A stretch of 64,000 nt of DNA, taken from Blastomussa wellsi. Lineage: Eukaryota > Cnidaria > Anthozoa > Scleractinia > Plerogyridae. Positions 11,401 to 21,361 of this stretch are shown here, piece after piece. The position numbers were made by a program, and so were the translations under genes. Numbering within the stretch: position 1 is the first letter of the stretch; each line of letters opens with the position of its first letter. The stretch spans positions 30,497,931 to 30,561,930 of the forward strand of contig OX393562.1 in NCBI GenBank assembly GCA_947652115.1. The letters are read 5' to 3'. Under the pieces are notes generated by a model. The model searched no databases, was not told where the DNA came from, and saw only the letters and a list, made by a program, of their open reading frames with translations.

Positions 11401-14141
11401 AGGCTTCTCCTTTCCAATTGCTTAAATTGGAAATTCACTGTGATGATCACTCTTCACTTCATTCTTTAATGTTCAAATATTTCCTTACCGACGGTCCCGC
11501 CTGTTCCGATCAAAAGATTTCACGAACGCTCGCGAGCACGTAAACTTCACTTGAGGATGAACTGTTTGTACGCTGCTTGATTAAATTACGATTTAAAGGA
11601 ACACCATAATTTGTTCTTTTTTTTTTCTTCAGTCCTTTCAAGGTCCTGGCCTGACATTCATTGCCTTCACTGAAGCCATTCTCAAGCTGCCTCTGTCTCC
11701 ACTCTGGTCAGTACTGTTCTTCTCCATGCTGTTATCGCTCGGTCTTGGTAGCATGTTTGGTATACTGGAGGGCGTCCTTAACTCACTGCATGATCAGAAG
11801 TTGATTCCGCTGAGGAAGGAAATACTCACTGGTCAGTTTTTATTTAGATACTTGATAAACGGTCGATTCTATGTTAGCGACACTTAAAAAGAAATAAATG
11901 AAATTATTACTTCACCACCCAGAACGCCTGGCTTGGTAATATCCCTCTCTCATCACTACACAACAACGTTGATCCATCAAACACCCGAAAAACTTAATTA
12001 TGAAACGTGACCTGCTTATTTATTACCCTCAATCAACAAATGGAAGCTAACCGCAAGCAAACCGGAGCGCGGAAAGCCGTGAACAATTTAGCATTTGGTG
12101 AATGCGCGGTATCACGAAATTACAACCACTGTGTAGAACAAATCTAGGCCTAAACTATAGCAGATATCGCATCATCCACTCCCAAAAGCGTGGGCATCGA
12201 CGGTTTGCGAAAAAGAAATCAACATAGGGGCACTAGTGTCACTAGTATTAGAAAGTAGGTTGTTTTATTTTCAACAGCTGTAATGACTCGACCCCTCCAC
12301 AGGTCTTACGTGTTTTCTATGCATGGTCGTTGGCTTGCTGTTTTGTCAGAGGTCTGGGGAGTACTGGCTGCAGATGTTTGACAGCTTTACAGGAACACTT
12401 CCGCTTCTGTTTATTTGCTTCTTTGAACTTATTGGAGTTTCGTGGATCTACGGCGCCAACAGGTGGGGAATGCTATATGATGTTAAAATCTGCATTTATT
12501 ATAGACGTGATTAATATACCCATTTTGAAAACATGGAGGATATTTAATTTGGTTTTTCTGGAATGAAGTTTCAACCCGAATTAAACTGTTCACAGCCTCG
12601 ATCTCTGTTTTTCAACATAAGAGAACGTGAGTGAGAACTGAAAGCGAGCCGCCCGCCTCTTTTCCGCTGGCGTCCAGTTCCCTCGCGACTTTTACTGCCT
12701 TCAACGATCAATTGAAGAACAAAAAAAGAAACAGAAGTCTGTAATCAGTCTCAACCGAGTAGGCAACTCTATATAACGAATCCCGTGCCGCTGGAGCAAA
12801 AGGGATTATTTTCAGGGCGAGTGATCAATTTGAGTGAGAGCCGAGCGAGTTCTGCACGAACGACGTTAGTATTGATGATTTTTCATGGACACATTTTTTG
12901 GCTAAATGAAACGAAAAAAAGTGTAATGTCTTTTTTTGTAGGCTAACGATACACTTTCTACGCAGACAAACTAATTTCACATACTTTTTAGGCTTCACAG
13001 TAATTTATCGAGTAGATCTGTCTTCTTGTTGTAGGACAATGCACTGATTCTTTTATTCAGTGAGATGTGCCCTTTTATCTCGGTAGAATGAAATATAGAA
13101 CTAACTTTCCACTTTGTTGCCTCTTATATCCAGGTTTAACGATGACATAGAGTACATGCTTCGCACGCGGCCGGGGTGGTACTGGAAAATAACATGGAGA
13201 TACGTGTCTCCAGTCATAGTCCTTGTGATATTTGTCTGCAGTGTAGTGAACATGGGAATGAAACCAGCTACATACTCAGTGTGGAGACAAAATGAGGTAA
13301 ATAACCACGTGGATACGAACGTTTCTTTCACATTGCTAAAAAATAACAATTAATTTCACAGCTAGAGAAAAAAGAACAGAGCAAATATGAAACTACATTT
13401 ATTAGGGGAAAGTGTGTAGTGGCCAAAGGAGCAAAGCTTTCGCCACTACCACAGTGCAGTTACATGAGGAGGAAATAATTCATAAAAAATACGGCTCAAT
13501 CAAACAGACAAAAAAAAAAAGGTTAAGGGTTAAGCAATAAATATAGCAATTTACAGCATTTACAGCATAACCACTCAATGCGTTTGTCAAAATTATTATG
13601 GGATGCGCGGTGGCCTAATGGTTCGTGCGCTGAACTCCGCGGATCGGGTGATATAGTCGGGGGCACAACGCTGTGTTCTTGGGCAAGACACTTCATTCTC
13701 ATAGTGCCTCTCTTCACCCAGGTGTATAAATGGGTACCAGTGAAATAATGCTGGGGGGGGGGGGGGAGGTGGGGGGTAAACCTACGTTGGACAAATGTCA
13801 GGCCTAATGAGCCGCTAGGCTCGGACCCAGACTTTACCGATATTATTATATTGTTAACGTAACTTAAATAATCAAGCTGGTCACAAGGTGATCATCCGTT
13901 TCATCTGATCTTCAATATGCCTTGTGTGTTTCAGGGTGACGTAAAGAGCGTCCAGTACCCCAAGTGGTGTTATTTTATTATTGCGTTCCTCATCTGTGCA
14001 TCTTGTATGTGCATTCCAGCGGTGTTCGTGTTACGATTATATCAACGATTGACAGCCAGGAGAAGAAGGGACACAGAGATAGTACGGGATTTAATTGAAT
14101 CGTCGACTACCAAGAAACTGGCTGAGAAGAACACCGATTAA
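4071..14141 (+). CDS. SLC6 (B0AT-like) sodium/chloride-dependent neutral amino-acid transporter, complete copy 2
   Basis: Nine coding exons: 4071-4311, 6990-7447, 9207-9317, 10209-10418, 10984-11100, 11633-11831, 12303-12462, 13134-13296, 13935-14141. They join in frame to 621 residues, the usual SLC6 length. The start is the first ATG (4071), giving [10 protein letters not shown]; upstream in-frame sequence has no ATG. Residues 44-49 give the gating Arg/Trp (RQTWGN). TM1 carries the neurotransmitter-sodium-symporter signature [15 protein letters not shown] at about 60-74, where Na+ and substrate bind in this family. TM2 ends FFLELAIGQ. The TM3-TM4 loop is Cys-rich with an NCT glycosylation sequon. 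The DPLP, EECK and TQYFWY motifs in that loop and the YxECL-type loop before TM7-8 place it with SLC6A15-20 rather than GABA, glycine or monoamine transporters (family knowledge). Expected role: uptake of neutral amino acids across the plasma membrane. Introns are rich in transposons, and no frame break is seen. Substrate is inferred. Confidence 0.93.
5732..6267 (+). pseudogene. Penelope-like retroelement fragment: GIY-YIG domain tail
   Basis: Degenerate end of a Penelope-like element ORF inside the first coding intron of SLC6 copy 2. The open part 5770-6150 reads [20 protein letters not shown], with the CxxC plus YIG core of the GIY-YIG endonuclease, then REHL, a C/H-rich stretch and [14 protein letters not shown]. 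After 6150 the frame shifts, and the family's C-terminus ([18 protein letters not shown]) continues to a stop near 6267. Reverse transcriptase sequence is absent, so the copy is 5'-truncated and dead. The family call rests on the conserved C-terminal block, which recurs at 14319-14423. Confidence 0.85.
6413..6859. mobile_element. MITE inserted in Penelope 3' region
   Basis: The left terminus AAAGGGCCTTTGTCAC (from 6413) and the right terminus GTGACAATGGCCT (6846-6858) are inverted copies of each other. A homologous left end with TTAAAGGGCCTTTGTCAC and TGTGACRATTTGATTTCTG lies at about 56933-56995. It separates the Penelope ORF tail from the ribozyme-like motif at 6866. Coding capacity none. 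Confidence 0.6.
6866..6911 (+). ncRNA. Hammerhead-ribozyme-like motif of a Penelope-like element
   Basis: The catalytic box CTGATGA is at 6873-6879. A 5-bp stem II follows (GACAT 6881-6885 with ATGTC 6890-6894, loop GAGA), then the GAAA box at 6895-6898. A minimal palindromic stem III (ACATGT 6898-6903) precedes T at position 17 (6904). Stem I pairs TTTGCAA (6866-6872) with TTGTAAA (6905-6911), 7 pairs including one G-U. One extra T (6880) sits between the CTGATGA box and stem II compared with the canonical hammerhead. Penelope-like elements are known to carry minimal hammerheads of this kind in their terminal repeats. Cleavage activity is unproven. Confidence 0.7.
8325..8445. mobile_element. 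Hairpin (palindromic) MITE in SLC6 intron
   Basis: Two arms of about 47 bases, one running through GCGGGAGATCTGTATGGGC and the other through GCCCATACAGATCTCCCGC, are almost perfect inversions around a short spacer (GAGCCGATAGGC). No coding capacity; likely a foldback element. Confidence 0.75.
9430..9505 (-). mobile_element. tRNA-like SINE head in SLC6 intron
   Basis: On the minus strand the sequence has a tRNA-type A box (TAGCTCAGTGGTTAGAGC) and B box (GTTCAAATCCC) at tRNA spacing. The acceptor ends do not pair and the anticodon arm is poor, so this is a SINE head rather than a tRNA gene. The SINE body probably continues towards lower coordinates, to about 9320. Confidence 0.65.
9637..10105. 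mobile_element. GGCATGTACTAAAACC-type MITE containing a nested SINE
   Basis: The left end GGCATGTACTAAAACCAGG and right end TTTTAGTATATGCC are inverted. Flanks CATATAAAC (9628-9636) and CATATGAAC (10106-10114) look like an 8-9-bp target-site duplication with one change. A clean copy without the SINE lies at 37102-37283. The internal sequence is built of GGAACACC/GGTGTTCC words. The SINE occupies about 9664-9951. Confidence 0.8.
9664..9951 (-). mobile_element. tRNA-derived SINE nested in MITE
   Basis: On the minus strand the head reads GGGATGGCGCAGTGGTGAGG (A box) and CCCGGGTTCGATTCCCGGAC (B box). A body follows that I recognise as a common coral SINE, with TTGAGTTTGTTGTTGGTTCT near 9850. It interrupts the MITE at 9637-10105, so it is the younger insertion. 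No tRNA acceptor pairing. Confidence 0.8.
10543..10790. repeat. 55-bp minisatellite, about 4.4 copies, in SLC6 intron
   Basis: A unit beginning CCGGTGTCATGCGCGGGAAC starts at 10543, 10598, 10653, 10708 and 10763, exactly 55 bases apart, with few substitutions. It lies 125 bases after the donor of exon 10209-10418. No function visible. Confidence 0.9.
11271..11465. mobile_element. SINE-derived hairpin element in SLC6 intron
   Basis: The left part (from 11271) matches the coral SINE body seen at 20524: ATGAAATAATTCATAT then GAACTGCGGATG. From 11303 to 11465 the sequence is an inverted repeat: AATTTCCAATATAAGCAATT is mirrored by AATTGCTTAAATTGGAAATT. The centre carries AATCAGAGCTTCAACGGG, the same module start as the 24136-29405 satellite. 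Confidence 0.7.
13600..13825 (+). mobile_element. tRNA-derived SINE in last SLC6 intron
   Basis: The head reads GCGCGGTGGCCTAATGGTTC. It is followed by TTCTTGGGCAAGACACTTCA, CACCCAGGTGTATAAATGGG and a G-run near 13752-13766. A second, minus-strand copy lies at 63638-63915. The B box of this copy is damaged. The family is widespread in cnidarians to my knowledge. Confidence 0.8.
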
Positions 14142-14318
14142 TTTAATTTATTAACCAGTAGAAACCTGGAGACATGATCTTTTGCTGAGCATGTGACGTG
14201 CAAAGAATGGCTCAGCCGGCTTTGCTGTAATAGAGCAGTCTTATTGGTTACTAAGCAGTCATTTGTACAATTGGCAGATTTTCCCTGTATGACTGACAGA
14301 TCATACAGGGATCACTCC

Positions 14319-14423
14319 TCTACGAGTTTCCAACTTACGATAAAGGAGGCCTTTCATATTCAAAGAGAACAGCCTTCTTTGAATCAACAATTACATCATG
14401 TTAACCTAAAACTATCCTTATGA
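14319..14423 (+). pseudogene. Penelope-like element C-terminal remnant
   Basis: A short stretch encodes SFQLTIKEAFHIQREQPSLN and ends QQLHHVNLKLSL-stop. This is the same C-terminal block as the fragment ending near 6267. Everything upstream is lost. A hammerhead-like motif lies 103 bases after the stop, which supports a Penelope 3' end. Confidence 0.75.
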
Positions 14424-14517
14424 TTCTCACATTGTCACGCTTTACGTACATTCTGTTGTTACTAGCATAATTAGCAATTTGTCCTACTTTTAAATTCAAC
14501 TTCTAACGCTTTGTACA

Positions 14518-14565
14518 TTAATTAACTGAAGATGACAGAAGTTTCTGTCGAAACACGTCTTATAA
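14518..14565 (+). ncRNA. Second hammerhead-ribozyme-like motif (Penelope 3' end)
   Basis: The box CTGAAGA (14526-14532, fitting CUGANGA) is followed by one extra T, a 6-bp stem II (GACAGA with TCTGTC, loop AGTT) and GAAA (14550-14553). A minimal stem III (ACACGT) and C (14559) at the cleavage position come next. Stem I is weak, three pairs only. The layout, including the extra base before stem II, is the same as at 6866-6911. Probably decayed. Confidence 0.55.
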
Positions 14566-16732
14566 ACTTAAAAGTTTTGTCGTTTTCCTTAAAGTATGTA
14601 AATCTATAGTGAATTAAGTTAGCCCTTTACACCGGGGCAGGAAGTTTCCCTTGCTTTATTTATCGTTTCTTTCGTCTTGTTTTGCGTTGATGAAAAAAAG
14701 TGGCTGTGAACTCTCTACAATTTACGACGACTGACCCAACAACAGTTGTAAACCCAGTAGGGTTCGACAGAGTTTCAACTCTGAATTACACGTCACTGCA
14801 TTCCACGCCAGCTGGAAATGGAAAAAGCCAAAGATACGTCCATTGTGAACTTGCCTACGAATCGCCTGCAGTCGTCCGCAGTGCCCCCTTCGTTTAAAAT
14901 GTACAAGGGGCAAGTCACTGGCTGCAGAATAACTTTCACTGACGTCATTAAACTAAGGCGCCATTTACATAGAAGCTTAAACGGCTTCCGAGTTGATTCC
15001 TGTAGCAAATTTCAGTCTCAGTTTCAGATTTCGGTTACTGAAGTTAAAAATTATAAACCTTAGCTCAACAAAGCATCGTGCTAGCTTGTACGATTGGATT
15101 AGCAATTGTATTGTAAATAATCCCCGGATAATATTACTTCAGTGAATGTTTCTGTTTGTATCAAATAAAACGCCTAAAAGGTGGATTGAAAAGACAGAAA
15201 ATCAACGAAGGGAAATGTATTAGATTCGGAGGGCGAGAGAAATAGTTTGTGTGAGCGTTCCAAATATTCCCTCCTTTTGTTTGAAAGAAACTGAAACTTA
15301 ACAGATATTTCAGTTCCCCACGTTAGTTTTGAGGCAGCTTTAAATTAGTTAGTTTTGAATAACGTGACTAATTTAGCAGGCATGTAGACCATATACATTT
15401 ATATTGTTCTTTTTTAAGGTACAAACTAAGTGGTAATAAGAACAACGTGTAAGTACAACAGAGAAACTGAAATATAACAAACAGATTGAAAAAACCCGAT
15501 TTTGTCTGGTTTTGGCGCTGTTTACTACTAAAAGCCTTTTGTAAGACCCTTGTTACGCTATAAACAATAACAGAGCAGCAGGTGTGAGCCTTTCGTGTTT
15601 TGGCGGGAAAAGAAGGCGGGAAACGTGGCAACCATGATGCGCACAAAGAATGTCATTTGCATAAAACGTCCCTCGCCTTTTACGGAAACACAGCTGTACC
15701 TATAAACGATTTTCCGCATAAAGGCGTCATGCCAGCGTTGGCAACCTTTCAGAGACTCGTTTTGCCGTTGAAAACATAGTTTGGTGTGACGTATATAAAA
15801 TAACCATTTTCAAAACATAGTTTGTAGATTCACACGCAGCTTCTTTGTTTCGGTAAACCACCATGATCAATGAGAGATCAAAGTGAATGGTGATTATGTT
15901 AACGAGGAACAGTGTTGGTTTTGCATTAAAAAGATTAAAAATGAATAAAATGCACCGAGAGTATGAATATTTGCCTTTTTTGTTGGGTTTGCTGCGAAAA
16001 TCGAGCGAAACTTTTGACGCCTTGAGCAACGCAATTATCAAATGTGTCTTGAAAACATTGAAAGCCATAATTTACTACGTACGTACTACAAATGATTAGT
16101 AATGCATGAATGATATACGGGCAAATATTGTAAGAAGAGAGTGCAGGACAAGACGGCGGAGAATGCCTGTCTAAAGTTTTTAAGTATGAAGGTAAAAGGA
16201 ATATCTGTTGCATATTTGCTTCAAGATTACCCAATGATTTCCAAGCTGTTGATAAATTTCTTTTCTTTTGTGAGCGAGACTTACATGTTTACCGAGGGTT
16301 TTACATCCTTCAAGCAAGAAAAAGACACCGATCTCATTCATTTTCCCGCGCAAATAACTTCGTAGTTGCTTTTAGAATTTCCATGCAAAGCCCAGCATAT
16401 ACACCTACTATGTTAGCTTATGTTCATTTAAAATATTTGTTTCCATTGTGTTTCAGTGGCATGCCTGAAAACTACGAAGCAAGTGCATGGCCACTATAAT
16501 GAAATTTGCAAGTGCACCAGTCAAAGTGCATCGGTCAAAAAGGGAACACAACAAAGCGGAATCAACATACAGGTAAAACCTGACCGACTAGTCACGAGAC
16601 CCAATTAAGTTGCGCAATGGAAAGCAAACGCGGGATGAATTATGGAGCTCATAAGTACAATGACTCTGATTGGCTGCTCTGTTCCCGGTTGATTTGACCC
16701 ATTGTTTGGCACGTTGAATTGTAAATGAGAAA

Positions 16733-16932
16733 NNNNNNNNNNNNNNNNNNNNNNNNNNNNNNNNNNNNNNNNNNNNNNNNNNNNNNNNNNNNNNNNNNNN
16801 NNNNNNNNNNNNNNNNNNNNNNNNNNNNNNNNNNNNNNNNNNNNNNNNNNNNNNNNNNNNNNNNNNNNNNNNNNNNNNNNNNNNNNNNNNNNNNNNNNNN
16901 NNNNNNNNNNNNNNNNNNNNNNNNNNNNNNNN
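16733..16932. other. Assembly gap (200 N)
   Basis: Exactly 200 undetermined bases, a conventional scaffold gap of unknown true size. Open frames crossing it are meaningless. Confidence 0.99.
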
Positions 16933-17000
16933 CTTTTTGGCCGATTTGTCCAGATAAAAAGCAAACAAGATTGTCCACAATTAATTATTAGTCTAATTAG

Positions 17001-17643
17001 ATAATGTGAAGACATACCCAGCTACCGCTTGCCAATTCTAATTAACAAAGTTATTTCTACCTGAAAATGAAAAACTCAGAGACTCAAAGGACAGTGCAGA
17101 ATGCAACACCAAACGTGATTCCTAGCCTTTTCTTGACAGCTGTAACACGATACTTTTGTTTATTTGTAATATGATACTTTTGTTTTTCTTCGAAATGTTG
17201 TAACATGATACTTTGTTTTTCCGCATCGCTGATTTTCAACACAAAGAGTCATGTTTTGTGACTTATTAAACACGCACCAAAGTATTTTATCGAAAGACAA
17301 TTAACGGATCAAATGGAAACAATCTATCTTTCGAAAGGGTTTTTAGAACGTAGTACAGTTAGTACATTGTTCTCTGGTTTCCCTGACTGGTTGTTACGAA
17401 ATTTGTGCCGAAAATCTTGGTGAAAGATTTTGCATATTTAATTACGAGCGGTTCGTGAAATATTTACCAGATCTGGTACGTCTGAGATGAAAGCTGTTTC
17501 TCCGGAATTACCTTACTCTGCGTTCTTGAGTATGTGGCCTCCTTTACTTCAAATTCTTAAATGCCGTATGACATCTATTATGTCCTGAAGCAATGTCTCT
17601 GATCATGTCTGATCCCTCAGCTCTGCTGGTTTCAGAGGGGATA

Positions 17644-17680
<37 letters not shown>

Positions 17681-18006
17681 GTATAACAATATAATTTGGT
17701 TTTATCAACTGGGTTGATAATGTGAATTGGCCACCGTAAAGAGATTTAAGAGCTGACGTTTCGAGCGTTAGCCCTTCGTTAGCTATCGTCACTTCAGTCA
17801 AAAACATTTTAAAATTCAACATGGCTCTTATTCATAACTAACTCAATCCCTCAACCCAAAGCCGCCAAAACAGACTACTCGCAGCATGTAAAACTTCACA
17901 TCCTCGTACCTTTTTCACCACCATGAAAATTTCCGAACAGTTTTCCGCTTAAAACCCACACACAACGTTGTACACCAGAGCTACATAAACGCCGAGTGCT
18001 GGAAAT
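17001..18006. repeat. Dispersed ~1-kb segment, copy 1
   Basis: From GTGAAGACATACCCAGCTAC to ACCGAGTGCTGGAAAT-type sequence this stretch matches 21853-23873 with high identity. Within it, about 17632-17790 is replaced by a Penelope-type terminal sequence that the other copy lacks. The other copy in turn has a ~1-kb insertion. No coding frame. Confidence 0.8.
17632..17790 (-). mobile_element. Penelope-type terminal repeat piece
   Basis: On the minus strand this reads GGGCTAACGCTCGAAACGTC, then ACGGTGGCCAATTCACATTA and a GTTATACTTCCCACCGACGC block. The later part recurs on the plus strand at about 54463-54590. I recognise it as a very common coral repeat; assigning it to Penelope-like terminal repeats is inference from the CGAAACGTC core. 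Confidence 0.5.
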
Positions 18007-18400
18007 GCTTTTCATTGGAGATTCAACTTCTGCACTGCCGTGTACAGAGTTGTACACGCTCTAGTGTTCAAATCAGCCTTATTGTTATACAAGAAGACCC
18101 TTGCAGCGAAGATTGTACAACTTCATGAACTGCAGTTATGTTAAGAGTTTCATACTGATATTTAAAAATGTTGATTTCAGCATTAAAGAAAGATTGAATT
18201 TCGGTAAAGGAAGTAAAAATGAAGCCAAGTGAATCGAAGGCATCGAACGCACTCCTAATCTTTGATTGCTACTAGTATATTCGCACCCGGAGTTGTACAA
18301 TCTTCACTACAAGGTTCTTCTTGGATAACAATGAGGTTGATTTGAACAGTTGAGCGTCATAACTCTGTACGCGGCAGAAGTTGAATCTCCAATGAAAAGC
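18007..18400. mobile_element. 394-bp element with 27-bp perfect terminal inverted repeats
   Basis: The left end starts GCTTTTCATTGGAGATTCAA (18007-18033) and the right end is its exact inversion (18374-18400). A further imperfect match continues through GTACAGAGTT. It directly abuts the end of the duplicated segment 17001-18006. The interior has no long ORF. Confidence 0.8.
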
Positions 18401-19997
18401 AGCTGAGTTCTTATATATCAAAATGTGACGTGTTGCTTGGGCGATTTGCAGCTGGGCATCTGTTTCCTAGACAACACAGCAGCAGTAGGTAGGCTGCTGA
18501 TGTTCTGATCGATAAGTAGCTTCGATCATCTTTGCCAGTGATAGCCCAAATAAATCAATACAACACGCATGAAACACGCATGAGAACGAGGCTATCTGTG
18601 ATACGCCGCCAGTCAGTCAGTCCAAGATGGCGCCCAAACCCTGAAACATCTTGGCATCGTGAATACACCCGCGAGACATTCCACGGGACTGACACGATTA
18701 GAAGGCGTTCTTCGAACGCAATAAATTAGACGAATTATGCAAATTAATTACAAGTGGAATAGAAGTACGAATCAACGTGAATATTTTGCAATGATGTATT
18801 ATTAATTCTTTGCTGTGCGTATATTCACGCATTTTGATTAGAAATTTTAATTAATGACGCGATTTTATACATCCATGCGCACTTTAGATCACCTTCATTT
18901 TCAAATTTAGCAACCGTCATTCAGTACACTAGTTTGCTCTTAGACCTCGTCACTGAATCTCTTGGACAACTTTAAATCTGGCTCTTCCCGTAACGTTTAG
19001 CGATCTTCCGCCAACTTCAGGTGAACCGCTCCTCTTACAACGAGTTTTGCTTGGACATTGAGCAAGAACTCAGTTTTCACGATGAACAAGCTTTCTCTAC
19101 AAAGTTATTCACTTGTTATGCATCTGAAACTTTGCTTGGCAGGTAAGCGGGATATTTGAGCATGTGGTTCTCAAAATTATTTTAAAGCAACTCTCTCTAA
19201 GTCCTGTGTGGTAGCCGACAAACGTTCGTGAAGAATTACCCAAGAATTATATACATTCAGTTTGTCATATTTTTTCAGAAGCTTAAGATTCTGGATGCAA
19301 GACTGACAAAGGCAATGCAATTACCAAGTTAAAGCATGTGGGCACAAATTAAAGAGGACCGATCACAACGGAAAACGCATGTCTTAAGGAGGTAACTTCA
19401 GTTAATTGTATAGCCATAAAACACTTACATTCAGAATTTAGAATCCGACTATTTTGTGAACATTACTTTTACGAGGCTAAAGTAAAGCGGTACCGGACTA
19501 GATAAAGCGCCAGCAAACACTCGATGATCTTTTCTTAGCTATACATCAATATTCAGACGGTATTGATTTGGTATTTGGTGAAAATCTTGAATTCGATGGA
19601 ACCGGGAGATGAGTCACACACTTGGCCTTTGAGTTCTCGGAATAGTCAAAGAATAATTTGGATAGGCGCGACACCAGACCGAAAACAAAACCGTGAGAAA
19701 ATGTTCACATCGCATTTTTTTCTTTGCAATTTTATTTTCTAACTTTGGGTAATTGTTCGTAATACTAGTATGAGTCCTGACTTGAGAAATGTTTCAAACA
19801 CTACAGATGGATACATAAGAAAGACCAGAAAGATTAAGAAAACCTTCGAGTGGCGTGGCATCCGAGTTGCAGTTTTCATGCGTCAGATGTGGAACTGATT
19901 TTAAATCCTGACATCATCCCGATTCAGTGCATGAGCTGCTCACTCAGCTCACGGTAAGTAGCAACTCGTTCAAGTAAAAATTAAATCCTATAGCGCG
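18401..19997. other. Stretch with nothing recognisable
   Basis: AT-rich sequence with only short open frames and no domain, RNA gene or clear repeat structure that I can identify. Confidence 0.5.
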
Positions 19998-20266
19998 TAC
20001 ACTCTTTTTACAAGATCGGCTAATTTTGGAGGCTGAACGTTCTTACATTTTTTGCGATTTGAGGCTGAAAACGTTGTTAAGATGTTACATGGTATAGTAT
20101 TTCAATAAATAACTACGGGCGTGACCAGCAGTGCTTCTCATTTTAATATACAGTGAGCAAAATAAAAGTGTTCTTAATCGAGTCTCAGCCTGGGGAATGT
20201 TCTTAATACGTTTGGTTAATTTCAGCTTCAACGTTCTTATAAAAAGATTCTTATAAAAAGAGTGTA
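19998..20266. mobile_element. MITE with TACACTCTTTTT termini
   Basis: The left end TACACTCTTTTTACAAGA and right end TCTTATAAAAAGAGTGTA are inverted. The right two-thirds, with TTCTTAATCGAGTCT and GGGGAATGTTCTTAATAC, recurs at about 47023-47168 in the CUB gene. Confidence 0.7.
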
Positions 20267-20281
20267 TATTTTCCCGTGAAA

Positions 20282-20640
20282 GGAGTGAAATGATGTGAAT
20301 TAGATTAAATGATTATTCATTAATGAGAGAACCGATCCTCGCAGTAAATTTAAAATTTGAGCGTTTGGAAATTAAATTCAGGTTTCCGATGGGGTTCGAA
20401 CCCACGCCGTTGCCTTCGTGATACCGGTTCGACGAGAAGTGTTAATTTGACCAAACTAGGAACAAGTTCAGTTCATATTTTCAAGTTTCCACAAAAGGAG
20501 AAAAATTAAACAACGTGAATTGTATGAAATGATTCATATGAGAACTGCGGATGTTATTGGGCTCCTACGGGATTCGAGCCCATTACCCACGCGAAAGCGG
20601 TGCGATTCTCAAAACATAGGCACGCAATGCGTGCGAGAGT
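20282..20640 (-). mobile_element. Two degenerate tRNA-like SINE copies
   Basis: Minus-strand B-box-like motifs lie at about 20394-20405 (GGGTTCGAACCC) and 20571-20582 (GGGCTCGAATCCC). Each is preceded, in plus-strand order, by the body motif ATGAAATGATTCATAT and GAACTGCGGATG (second copy 20524-20553) or a diverged form. These are the likely relatives of the satellite module. Confidence 0.6.
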
Positions 20641-20873
20641 TATTTTTTTTCAGTTTTGATATGGACGTATTGGGCATTTTTTTTTGGTCAGCAGAACTAG
20701 CCCGATAAAAAAGAACACTCAATGACCAATTTAGTGTTGGGCCTTTTGCTGACGGCGTGTGCATTTTAAGTAAATGAACGCAACGCAAAATACGTTTGAC
20801 TAGCGAATTCATTCACGACGAAACTTTCCTGTCGACCATGAATAATATATCTATAAAAACTGCAGTAATCAGA

Positions 20874-21045
20874 AATTGTTTGATAAAAATGGAATGACAT
20901 GCGCAGTAAGGTGATTAATTAACAATCACTTAACTACGCATGTCATTCCATTTTTATCAAACAATTTCACAATCTCGTCCCCAGAGCCCGCTTTTCTTTT
21001 GCTCAGCATCACGAAAAACGGGCTCTGGGACGAGATTGACAATTT
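20874..21045. mobile_element. Double hairpin element
   Basis: First hairpin: a 31-bp arm from 20874 (AAATTGTTTGATAAAAATGG) is perfectly inverted at 20938-20968. Second hairpin: AATCTCGTCCCCAGAGCCCG and CGGGCTCTGGGACGAGATTG flank about 25 bases. Both are adjacent and were probably one foldback element. Confidence 0.75.
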
Positions 21046-21102
21046 GACTGGTTTCTTGATGCAACCCCAAACCTGATTGGATTGATGTACGTCACTAAGG
21101 GC

Positions 21103-21283
21103 CTGATTACATGGACCGGGCTGGCCCGGTTAGCCGGGCTTGTTTCAGTTTACCGAGATCTCGGCACGTCTGTTAAACGCAACAAAAATCAACTTCGTGA
21201 TTACATGACAACCGGGCCAGCCCGGTTAGCCGACAAAGAAACCCATCCCGGCAAACCGGGCCAAGCCCGGCTCATGTAATCAG
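21103..21283. mobile_element. GC-rich MITE with CTGATTACATG termini
   Basis: It starts CTGATTACATGGACCGGGCT and ends AGCCCGGCTCATGTAATCAG, a terminal inverted repeat with one small difference. The 181-bp interior repeats CCGGGC/GCCCGG words. Confidence 0.75.
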
Positions 21284-21361
21284 ATTCTAACTTGGGTTTG
21301 ACGCCTAAAAGTCTAATTTGATTACTTTGCGTTTACTCTTGCCGCCATAAAGTCTGCAGCA

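Larger units (their letters stand above)
14142..16732. other. Gene-poor flank downstream of SLC6 copy 2
   Basis: After the stop at 14141 comes the presumed 3' UTR, then the Penelope remnant (14319-14423) and its ribozyme-like motif (14518-14565). From about 14600 to the gap I see no gene, only short open frames without recognisable domains. An AATAAA at about 15164 is too far from the stop to assign with confidence. Confidence 0.6.

Noticed and set aside
14818..15063. 81-codon open frame downstream of SLC6 copy 2
   Set aside because: No domain, and out of context with the transporter's stop codon. Could be chance or 3' UTR.
17741..17790. Third hammerhead ribozyme (minus strand)
   Set aside because: The GAAACGTC box and a possible stem II exist, but the CTGANGA box is mutated (CTAACGA) and stem I bases do not pair.
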